Of a stretch of 64,000 nt of DNA, positions 11,501-23,500 are shown piece by piece; position 1 is the first letter of the stretch, and every line of letters begins with the position of its first letter. The notes below the pieces were generated by a model. That model saw only the letters and a list, made by a program, of their open reading frames with translations. It was not told where the DNA came from and searched no databases. The position numbers and the translations under genes were made by a program. Origin of the DNA: Symsagittifera roscoffensis (lineage: Eukaryota; Xenacoelomorpha; Acoela; Convolutidae); assembly GCF_963678635.1 (NCBI RefSeq), contig NC_087066.1:34663301-34727300 (forward strand), read 5' to 3'.

Positions 11501-14500
11501 TAGACGTTCAGCGGAATTAATATCGCGCGATTAGTTTTGCGAAATTCGGGTCACATTTTTACCCGAAACATAAATCACTTTTGGCTTTTTTAGCCAATCA
11601 AAAATTACGCCAAAACTACATGATCGATCACTGACATAATTATATCGAAAAGAGCCTTTCACATAGCCCAACAAACTTCAGGGTATACTCTGCAAAAAGG
11701 CCGTTTTTGAACTATAAAGAACACCAATTTCTTATTGTTTTATCTTCATAGTTCTTTACTTAAAGTCAATCCAGCTTGAGAAAAACTCGTTTAAATTTGT
11801 AGTTTAATGCGTTTTGTCCGGACAACTTAAATCAGTTCTGTACATTGCTTGAGTTAAAACTTTTTGCTCACCTGCTTATCTTTGTTGGCTGTCTGTGGGT
11901 TGAACCCCTCGTAGAGCGTCTTGATGAATGAATATGCCGGGTGCATATGGGAGAAGAAGACATTATCGCGACCATACGTATTCCTTCTCACTTCATCTGC
12001 ACTTAAATCGGGGTAGACTGCGTGCACTGTGTCTAATAGACGTCTTTCATCCACAAATGGCAATAACGCCACGCCTAAAAGTCTGTTCTAGAAATACTGT
12101 TGCGCACAACGACAAAACCAACAGTTCCAGTTGTTTACATTTACATTTAAGCAATTGCTCACCTTGCCACGCAAACTTTTTCCCGTTGAGGTCAATTTTG
12201 AAGTCAGTAGGGTACATGTCAATTATGGGAGAGTCCTAAAATCATATTGCAAATTATTTATTTGAAACATTTCCGGAAATATATGTCATTGTGTGCCCCT
12301 AACTCACAGGAGTGGACATGAGTCGTCTCCATGAGGTAGGCAGGAAGTTTCCACTGGCTGCTGGGAACACGCCCATGAGTTGTTCCAGAGGAAAGAATGG
12401 CTTGCCGATGTCGAAGTGAGTGTCCACACTGGCAATGTCGATAAAGTCAGAGGCGAATGGAGCGTAGTGGAAAGGGTAGAACCACTTCCAGGAGGGACAG
12501 CCCTGATAGTAGTATCTCAACACCCAACACAGCCCCAACACGTAGGCGTGACCCTGAAAACAAACAAATTTCAGCGTGATTTTAAAATGTAATCTTATGC
12601 ATAGACAACAAGACAGCATTCCAAATTGTTGCATAACAATTCAGAAACAATATTAAGCAAACTAAGGACAAGCCAAAGCGTGTCTAACACTGACAAAAGA
12701 GCAAGATTTGTTTTTGCGAAAAAAAAGTTGAAATCAATATCGCTGAATATCACGTTGAATATCGCTTCATTCAGATTAGCTCAACTTGTAGATCTATATC
12801 GTGTTTTACGATGCGGGTGGGAAACTGGAAAAGAGCGCATGTTTTTAGTTTGTCTTGCATTGTGCTATTAACCAGGGTCTTTCTGAACTTGACGTCTGAG
12901 GCTGGGACGTGGAACTTGGAGGAGTAGTATCTGTCCTTCCACCCGTCCTGTCCCAACTTCACCTCATCGTTGTCTTCCTCTTCACTCTCCTCCTCCTTCT
13001 CCAGGGGTCTCTTCACTCCCCTCTGAACAAACGCACACACAACATCTCAAAAATACTCACAGACTTCTTTCAAACATCCATGAGTCACTTTGATATCGTC
13101 TAAACTTTCACAAGCACATCATGTATCCTGTCAATCACTTAATTCGAGCAACTAACACAGGCCAAAAAGTCAAACATTGTCTCTGTAAACCTCTAAGAAA
13201 TTTCAAACAAGACTTTCGTAGCATAATAACTATTTTTTTTAACACAAAATTTGGTTTTGATTTTACGTATATCAAAGAAAACTGTGACAATTTACCCTCT
13301 GATTGGGGAAAGACTGTTGCTGCTGCTGCTGTCCATACTGCATGGATTGCATTCTGGCATCTGCAATGGCCTGTCTCGGGTTGTCAACTGGAGCACTGTG
13401 TCCTCTGCCCCCTCTCTGGATCGGCTGAGGTCCCAGTTGTCCCCTGAGGTGGAAGGCAGGCATGAAGCCCCCTCTCCCTCCTCGACCAGCTTTGATTACA
13501 TCCTAATATTCACCTTCATTTTATGCTATAAAGTGCCTTTAAACATCGACTAAACTATTTGTTTAAAGTTTCTCAACATACCTGCTCTTGCTTTTGGCGC
13601 TTTTCCTTCTGCTTGAAGAATTTCTTTAAAAAAAAAAGAAGGGAATGAAAATGTGACTCCTTTTGAATTTAAGTTAAGAATGTGAGACAAATTACTTCTC
13701 TTTCGACTCTCTTCTTGAAAATTTCATCCTCCATATCACCTAATGCTAGAAAAAACACAACCATAATTATAGTAAAAAAAACGCTTCTCATCAAAAATCA
13801 TATATCTTGACCAGTATTACTTATCTTCGTAAAACTTGAAATAAGTAAGACCCACCCGAAAAAGATTTAAATTCCAGAATCACTTGAACTGAAATTCGGA
13901 TCTCTGAAGTGAAGTTTTTTAATCAGTATTGAACACAAAATTGAGAATATTCTTCATACACAGTGGCGAAGTGGAGCTTGCTAACACTCGCGATACAACA
14001 CAAGTCGAAAAAAAATGTTGAAAAAAAAACGGATGAACCAAAATGTACGAAGTCTCCATAAAAATAAGCAAGGGCCCATCTAAAGATGCAAGTAGCTGTT
14101 TGATGATTTGGAATTTTTTATACTCGACGCAAAAACTCAAGAATTGGGCAAGTAGTTTTCGAAATATGTCAAAAAATTTCAAAAAACGGTCAAAAATTCA
14201 ACGAGGGCCAGAACTTTCTGTGTAAAAATTTTGAGCGTAGCCGCTTATTCAGGGGAGCTTCCTATAACCCGTTCTATTCAATAAACCCAATCTCACATTT
14301 GGGAGAGTAGTTTTTGAGAAAACGAGAAAAGATCCGAAGATATGAGGCAAATATTCCCCTCACAGACTTTTTCGAGGTCTGTAGACTGGGCAAGGTAAAA
14401 AGATAATACGGGATTATATAGACACACAGAGGAGTGGGCGGACTTCAATTTTTAACCTTTTTTGAAAATAGAAAGCAGTTTTCTAATGAACTAAAATTTT

Positions 14501-17500
14501 TGCAAAAAATGAAAACAATTTCGAAAGCATCTAAAAAAAAACAAAAATAAAAAACCCAATCCCACAAATTTTCATAATAAATAATTTTATTGAACAAAAA
14601 CGTTTTGGCCTTCAAAACTATAAAATAAAAGTTAACAAAGCCGATACAACATAACCCGAAACCGTATATTCGAAAACAAAACCCTTTAAAAAACTAAATC
14701 GTTCAAAACCAGGCTTGGTTAAATGACAAATATTTCAATTATAAAAAACTATATTTAGAACCAAAAAAAAAATCCATGCTTTACAAAGTAAGATTTTAAA
14801 AACTAAAACCAGATAATATCAATCCGATTTTTAAAAAAACCGGAAAAATGAACCAACGGAAAATAGGAGGAAAAACCACGAATCCGAAAAAAAATCAACA
14901 TTTTCGAAAAATAGTTAATAAATAAATTCAAAACAAGTATCAGGTATCCAAAGTTATATAGATCAGTATCCCGAGTATAAATCACAATTTAAGAACAAAG
15001 ATATTTAATTGAAAAAATAATCAATGCCCGAAACGTACTCCACTTATTTACTACCTAGATGAGGTAGTTCTATTTGAATTTTCAGAAATTAACCATACCT
15101 ACAAAATTGACCATTCTGAGAACAAAGTTTATTACGAGAAAAAAAGTCTAGTACCCGATTGCAATACCTTTGCTTATCGCAAGAGTAATTATTCACAATC
15201 AGACTTGGTCAATTTACATAATTGCAGAACTTTCAATTATAGTAAAAACCATTTAAATCAAAATAAAACCGAGACTTTAGAAAGTTAGCCAAAAAACTGT
15301 ACCAGATAAAATAAATGGCTTTAAAAACATCTCAATAGAAAGTTGGAAAAAATTCAATGAACGAAAATAAACATAATAAAAATTACAAACTTGTTTTTTT
15401 TTGCAACTGGTTCAATAGGTAAAATTAAAATTTTTTATTTCACTGTGAAATCTGATAATTAAATCCCATTTTCGAAATTAGAAGTCAATCATGCTTTCCG
15501 TGACCTTCACACTTTCGCTGTTCTTGCCTTACTTTTACCAATGGAAACGAACTGAACTTAAAGAAATCAAAACTCAAACCGCGAAAGAGTAAATTTTAAC
15601 CTGAACAAATTTTGACTTTTCCTGAAAAAAAATCATCGTGACCCATATAAGAGTCTGAAATACGTTCATCCAAAATTGAAAACACGTTCATCGACTCTTA
15701 AAAACAGAAAATGAACCGACGGAAACTAGAACGAAAACCAGGAATCCAAAAAAGCTTTTTCACGAAAATTATATAAATAATTAATTACTCCCTGAAATGA
15801 ACTCCACCGAATTAATACCTTACCGAAATGACGGTTACTTTATTTAATTTGAAGAAACTGAACAAATCAGCTTTCAAACATTGAAAAATCAGCTTTTTTA
15901 CATTGAATAAATTGAAAATTTTGTGAATCAAAATATCTACGGGAAAAAGTGTAGTACCGGTTGCATCTAGTACTGGGTTGCAATATCTTTGCAAATCGCA
16001 GAATAATAATTTTTACTTATGCTTCTTACAGATGAACTTTATATTTCTACTTACACTTCATAATGAGTTGCACTCGCTGTAAGTTAGCGTATCCATTGTC
16101 AGACAACCAACCCTGAAACAAAGAAAAAATTAGGATATAAAACTTCTAAAACAAAAGCTGTAAAACCCAAGCCAATGCCACTACAGATTTGATTTGTGAA
16201 ACAGAAAACTCTTCTTAGACTAAAACCTAAGTCAATTACGGATATTTGTTCAACTACACCACTGCTATCTCTATCAGGCCGAGTCGATGCAACTCAATTA
16301 GAGCGAACATGATCGTCACCTTTGTTTCGTAGATGACGTTGTGGTAAATTCGGATGAGTCTGTCAATTGCTCCCTCTCTGATTTCCAACGAAGGCAGGTG
16401 GGGCAGGAAGTCATTGCCCACGAAGAAACACATGAACACCCAGTCATCTATTGCTCTCTAAAATCAACACCCAAATGCTGCAAACGAGAATCTTCACAGA
16501 TAATGATTTCTCATAAATTTTGAATGTTTTACAAATTTATTCAGTTTTAAATAGATTTGAGATCGAAACATTTTGTGATACTTGTACAACAACCAACTAT
16601 ACTGGTTACTTGAAAAAGAAAAATTATGGTCGACAATTGGAAAAGCATAATTCCTGCGATGATCAGTTTGTTCATGGTGAACATATGTACCTCGAGATCC
16701 CACTCAAATGGAAGGCTGTGATTGGTCAGTTCTTTTTCCAGGCACTCACGCAGAACATTAAGCCTCACAAATATGAAGTTCACCTCACTTCCCTCCTCCA
16801 CTGCTTCCGCTTCGGGGTCCGGCGGAGATCCGTCGCAGTCCTTCAACTCGTGTCCTGAATGACAGACAAATCTGGAGATCAACTACAATGTTTAAGGCTT
16901 GGCTTAAAAAAATAGAGTTCAAATTTTGACTTGAAACATTTTTGTCAAATTTCTAAAAACACCATTAGTAATTCAATAGCCAATTACGTAAAATAAAAGG
17001 TAAAATAATTTTAAAAATGAAACTGACCAACTTGTCCGCACAGTTCACATGGTCTGGGTTTGTTGGGTTTGAACTCCTCCCTGATGATGGTGAAATGTGG
17101 CTCGTGTGTAGCAAGTCCCAACATGATCAGATCCGCATCTGCCCCACACAGACAGTGGTGTGTGTTTGGATCGTGGTCCGGCTGGGCCCTCTGTCTGCGG
17201 ATGTAGTCCATTATCTTGTGCTCACCCTCCCCAGGCACTTGTGCGTCAGACAGCACCACCTGTATCTTGGCCCATCCAGGGTCTGAGGCCATTCTGTCGT
17301 GCACATAGTAGCGAAGGCACACTGCCAACCGGTCCATGAACTCAGTACCCTATGGCAATTTTTGAACTTCATTAACAGACAATAAACTTTTTTGGAAATG
17401 ATAATCTTGCAGAAGAGAAATCTGCTTACAGGAGTGATACAATTGCTGTCGAAATGTCCTGACTTTTTCTTCTCTTCTAGGTGGATTCCTTTGGCAGCCA

Positions 17501-20500
17501 GTTCTCCTCGTATTTTCTCCTTGAGAGATTTCAGTTCTCCGCTTTCTTTGGATGCCCTGAATCGACGAGACCTCTGCTGATTCATTTTGGCTCGAGGAGC
17601 CGGTCCGTCTATAGCCATATAGAGCAGTTTGCGCGGCCTCACTATTGCCATCTGACGATCAATAGCCTCAAAAATACGAACCATCATCTCGTCTTCGTCT
17701 TTCGGAGGTGGTCTGGAATAAACCCAAGAACTTAACTACCTCAGCGAATATCAAAACTTAAGCCAACATACAAAAAATATCTATTTTTTAACTGAAACAA
17801 GGATCGCCGGTTAACTGTGCAAGTAGCACAGAATGTTCGGACCATAGTCTATAAAAAACTACAAAAATCTGGCGTAAAGTTTTACGTTAGGCATATTCGA
17901 AAGTCATAGTAAACTAGGCCAATTAGACATATTTTTTTAGAAAATCAATTAAAAATTTTTAAAAGTTTCTGAAATTTTTGGTTCGTGAAATGAAGCTAAA
18001 AACCAAAAAATAATTTTACTTGCTTAAAACTACATTTTTAGGCCTTTAATTAGGCATTATTAAGCTGATGTAAGTTGTTGTTGTTGTTGTTAGCCCACGC
18101 GGGTCGGGTTGGGCTCTTCTGTCTCCAGGTCAAGGAACTTAGCAACCTCTACCGGCCGAAGCCACAGGTCTGCTGGGGTGAGTGGGGAGGGGTTTTGGGA
18201 GCAGTTGAAAAGGTGACATGTTGTGTGGGGGGCAAGGGAACAGGTTGGGCAAAGGTGGGAGATGGAGCTGTCGAGGCGGGATAGGTAAGTGTTAAGGAGC
18301 CGGCTGTAGCCAGACCGGAGTTGGGAGAGCTTACAGCGCGTGGGACGTGGGAGAGATTTTTCAGAGGGGTCAATCTTTGGGGGAGGGATACAAATAACTT
18401 TAGACGGAGGGGTTTCGGCTAGGAACTTGGTTACAAGGGAGGTATGGTTGTCTTTTAAAATTGGTTTGTAGTAGTTAAAAATAAAAGTGGAGACTTCGTC
18501 TCGGTCGTCCAGAACTAGAGGGTGGTTTGCGTAGACTGAAAAGTCGGTTAAAATTTTCTGGGTGTCTTCTTTGAAGCAGCTTATAATTGAGGGGCGAAGT
18601 AGACGGGGAGGAGGGGGATGTGAATGTATAAAATTAATGGGATGGTGGGAACGATAGGTGGAGATAAAAAATTGAGATGACAGAAGGGTATGGTGGTCTT
18701 TGACCGTTAGGATTTCAGATTCACTGTGCAGGTGGGCAGTTGAACTCATTAGATTTGATCCAGTAACAACGCGAAGGGATTGGTTTTGGGCAACCTGCAG
18801 GCAATTTATGGAGGTGTTACTTGATGCGTGGGACCATGCGGGGGCTGCATAGTCAAGTATGGGGCGAATTAAAGCTTTAAAAGTTAGGAGGAGGGTTTCT
18901 TTGGAGTGACCCCAGGTTGATCCTGCTAATGCCTTCAGGATTCCGATCCTGCGTCTGGCCTTTTCAGCGGATTGTTTGCAGTGAGTGGCAAAACAAAGTG
19001 TTGGATCAAATGTCACCCCTAAGATTGTTGGATTTTTGTTTAGGGGTAGCGCCTCGTTATTTAAAAGAACACTAGGTGTTTTATTAAATTCTTTGTTATA
19101 AGAGGAGAAAAGTGTAACTGATCCTTTAGAGGACGCGAAACTTAGTTTGCGTGAGGTGAAAAAATCGTAGAGCCTTTTTAGGTAGCTATTGAGGGAGTTT
19201 GAGGCGATATCAATATTGGAACTGCTTGCGAAGGGGTGGAAATCGTCTGCATACGAAACAAGGTTTACATTATCGGGAGGTGGCGGTGCATCATGGACAT
19301 AAAAATTGAAGAGTGTGGGTGATAAAACAGAACCTTGGGGTACGCCACAGTGGATTATTCGATGGGGGGATGTGTGTTCACGGAATGAGGTGGCAGCCTG
19401 TCGACCATTAAGGTAATTACTTAGCCAGCGGACTAGACTTCTTGGGAGGGGAGTGTCATGAACGAGTTCCACAAGTGAGCGATGACACACCATGTCGAAA
19501 GCCTTAGATAAGTCAAGTGTGGCCAGTACCGTACGTTTAGGGGGGCGATTTTGGTTAAAACCGTCTGAAATGTAAAATTCGAGAGTGGAGAGAGCTGTGG
19601 TGGTGGAGTGAAAAGGGCGGAAGCCGTGTTGGTGTTTGGCGTTGGGGAGATGTTTGGTAAAGATGGGGTGAACGAGCCTCTCCAGAATTTTAACTGCTGG
19701 GCAGAGTAAGGATATAGGTCTGTAAGATGTTGATTGTTTAAGATCCTTATTGGGCTTTGGAAGCGGTGCAATTTTTGAATTTTTCCAAATTTGGGGGATA
19801 ATGTTTTCGGACAAAGAGATATTAAAAAGGTATGTTAAGTATTGAGTAGCAAGTGGGCCGAGATGTTTAAGATGGATATTACAGAGGCCGTCGGGACCTA
19901 GCGCTCGCGATGGTTTGCTGTCTGCAATGGCTTGTTTAGTATTTTCAGGGGTAAAAATTGGGCTGTCTGACAGTGGTAGTTTGGCAATTTTTCTTCTCGT
20001 TATACGAAGGAGTTTGTCAGAGGCGTGGGGTCTGGCATTGGTGAATTGTTTGTTAAAAGAGCTGGTAATATCACGAGGTGAGTGTATGGGTTTAGAACCA
20101 AAAGTAATGGGGTGTCTTCCTGCCACGGGCTTAGATCCATTTAAGGAGCGTACCACTTTCCAGAACTTTCTGGCACCAGTGCGGTAGTCGCAAGTCCGGA
20201 GGAATTCTCGCCATTTATTTTCTTTGTCCTTTGCTGTCTGTTTCATGAGTCTACAGTTCAGTTGGGATATGACTTCTGGGGGGAGATTTTGTTTTCGGCT
20301 TAAATCTCTTTCGGCGGCTAGGGCAGTGGACTCGGGGGAAAGAGAGGGAGTGAAGTGGCGAATACGGCCAGCGGGGATGTGGTGGCGTGCTGCCCTGAGC
20401 ACCAGGTCCCTCAAGAATTTCTCTCCAGCGGCAACTCCGGAAGGTGGAACCGCTGAAAAGAAACCCTCCTCAATTTCCTCTGTGAATTTGATCCAATCTG

Positions 20501-23500
20501 CTTTTAAAAAATTTACAAAAGTCCTTTTAGGCGAAAAATTTATAAAATCATCCAAGGGTAGTTCTAGAAGAATGGGTAGGTGATCTGATCCTAGAGATTT
20601 AATTGGGGTCCATGATGTGGAGAGTAAGAGCGATTGGGATGCGAGGGAAATATCTGGTGACGAGAGTTGGTTTTCTGAGTTAAAAGGGACTCTGGTTTGT
20701 GTGTCATCATTTAATGGAGCAAAGGTGGATTCGGTTATTTCATTGCTAAGTACAGAGCCGCGTTGATCTTCCTCGATGTTGGAGTTCCATAGTTGTGAAT
20801 GTGCGTTGGCATCTCCGAGTACTAAGGCGTCCCCAGGTTCAAGTAGTTCGGCAAGGGACGCAGAGTAACCAGGGGGACAGCTCGAGCGAGGGGGGATGTA
20901 GAAATTATAAATACGAAGCTTGGATGAACTGGCTACCACTGATATGCCCATAGCCTCTAGTGTTCCATCGTTGTTAATATTTATTTCTTCGTATTGTATC
21001 GACTCATGTATGGCTATGAGAAGACCGCCCCCTTCTTTTTCTCGATCTTTTCTAATTAAAGTGTAGTGTGAGCCAAGTGAGGGGTTTCGAGATTTCTTTC
21101 TTAATTTAGTTTCTTGGAAGACAGCAATATGAATTTGATTTTGAGATAAGAAAGCAGCAATTTCGGGTGCTTTTCCGGAGATACCGTTGCAATTAAATTG
21201 AAGGATTTTTAAAAGGCCTTTGGCAGGGTGTGGTGAACTATTTACATTATTAACAGCAGTATGATTAAAATGGTTGTTTGAACTTGAGTTATTTACACTA
21301 TTTACACGATTACGATTTGCGCGATTTTGGGAGGAGGAATTATTATTCGAGGAGGTGGGAAGGGTGGGAGGGGGAGGGGGGTTAGGGAGGTGGGGTTGGG
21401 GGGCGGTTAGGGAAGTTGAACAAGTTTGGGAGTTGGGGGTGGTCAAGTTAGAGGACCTGGTGCCTGGGGGAGGTAAAATGTAGGTAGAGGTACAGGTAGG
21501 GCAATAGTAGTCGAGGTGGTGTTGGTTAAGGTGGGTAAGACCACTACATTTAAGGTGAATGTAACCACAGATGTGGCACCAGACGCTGGGCTGGGTGCGT
21601 TTGATGCGGAAAGAGCAAGGGGAGCAAAAGTAAGGCCCTGGACCAGGGTTTGGATTAATGCCGGAGCGGAGTAGTAGTATAAGGATGAGCAGACGGAGCA
21701 GCCTGGCCGGCTTCAGACGCTCCGTAACCGAAAACCCGGAGACTTCGGAGCTTCTCCCGACCCAATGGGAGGGGGGGCTTGACGCCATTTGCATCTTGGT
21801 GGGGCCCAAGATGTCGGATCCACCACTGGAAGGCGGCGTCGTCTGGATCCAAGCTGATGTAAGCCTGCTTGCTCGCTGAATTTGCTCGAACTAAGACGAA
21901 AAAGCAAAAATTTCTAAATAGACATTGGTAAATTCTTTTCTCGACATTGGTAAATTTTTTGGAAATAATTCAATGTGTTTTGAATCACAACTGAAAGGAC
22001 TTTAACCTGATATATCACTCAACCCAGTCCGATGATTATTTCAGGTACCTGATTTTGCGTGGAAAAAACAAAAAGAAAAAAACTACAACACACCCGAGAA
22101 CAAAGTTCCTCTCCATTTTTCAAATGATCGGAGCAACAAGAATAGCCGGTTGCTGTGCAAGTAGCGCAGAATGTTCCAATCAAGCTGATTTACAAAAACG
22201 ATTTAAAAAACTTTTTTTTTCGTTTAAATTACATGATAATTTTTGTCAGTAAAGACAGTTAAAGAAAGTAACAAAATGCGGATCTTGTTAACTATTTCCC
22301 CCCTATTTCGATTTTAAGAAATTCAATTTGGCGGCCACATTTTCAATAGCTTAAAACAATTTTCAGAAAATATATATAATTACAATTTTTTACCTCGTGG
22401 GTATTATATAAATAGTGAGTAACACAAATACGAATGCGCGAAAATTAAAACCCCTTTTAATTGTTGACATTTTTGAAATGCATATTTTGTAGTGAAATGG
22501 TTGTCAAAAACATTACATGCATAGGGTGGGGGAGGGGAGGAATAGTTAACAAGATCCCAAAATGCAAAAAAAAAAATAGCGTAAAAAATTAATGTTGCAG
22601 TAGAAATCAATTCAGAGTTCAGTCTGTCATCACGTGTCATTCGTAGAATTCGTGTATCACTCGACATTTTTTTAAAAACTTTCTTTTGAATCCGAGAAAT
22701 ACAATGGTTCCTTTCCTTCACTTCACAATTCAAAAAAAAAACAAAGCCAACAAAACGTTCGGAAAGTGTAAATGAGCTCATGCAAAACCAAACAAACGAT
22801 CTACTTTTTTGTACTTTCGCTAAAGTTAAAGCGCTCTATATTTCAAATATATACAATGTTGACCACTTTTTTCATAAGAGAAAACTGCATTAACAAAAAA
22901 TATTCCATTGGGGAAACCCTAAAATCAAAATCTACTTTCGAACCTACAAGACGTTAACCATTTTTTCGAGCCATTTCCGGCGTTTTTCCAGATCCCCTTT
23001 GATTTTTTTTAATATTAGATTTAGAAAAGCCTATTTAAAATGACCTGTAATACAGTGCTGATTTGAATTATCCGGAAAAAAACTTGAAATATAAAGCCCT
23101 TTTCTCTCCAATTGGGTTGACACAAGGTGGAAATTGAAGAAGGCAAACTTGCTCAAAACTTGAGCAGAATTATTATGGGGTAATTCGTTTGGCAAATTTC
23201 GGGCCCAAAACTTTACCCCAAAAACGGTTTATTGGTTTTTACAGTCAATCAGAAATTACGCTACAACTATCGGGTCAACCACTGCTACAACTATATAAAG
23301 GTGAGCCTCTTATGTAACTCATTAAAATTTCAGAACCTTACAGTAGCCAAAAAATGCGAAAAACGTTTAAAAATTGCTTTAAAATAAAATATTGTTGCTT
23401 TTAAACTTTGCTGGGCACGTAAGAAGCTCACTTGTGTATACCTTTAGCAATGATTGACCTAATAACTGTAGTGTAACTTCTGATTGACAGAAAAAAACAA

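Larger units (their letters stand above)
18075..21850 (-). mobile_element. Full-length LINE (Ingi/Vingi-Jockey group), probably recent insertion
   Basis: This 3776-bp non-LTR retrotransposon lies in XRN2 intron 2, in the same orientation as the gene. Both ends are defined by a perfect 13-bp target-site duplication. The 5' UTR is about 41 bp and starts GGATCCAGACGACG. The 3' UTR is nothing more than an (ACA)n tail that begins at the stop codon. The single ORF is intact. A perfect duplication and intact ORF imply recent, perhaps current, activity. Clade placement is from domain order (PHD-like finger, EEP, RT, C-terminal CCHC) and is approximate. Confidence 0.95.

Noticed and set aside
18075-21879. 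Several plus-strand frames opposite the LINE
   Set aside because: They are antisense shadows of the long LINE ORF.
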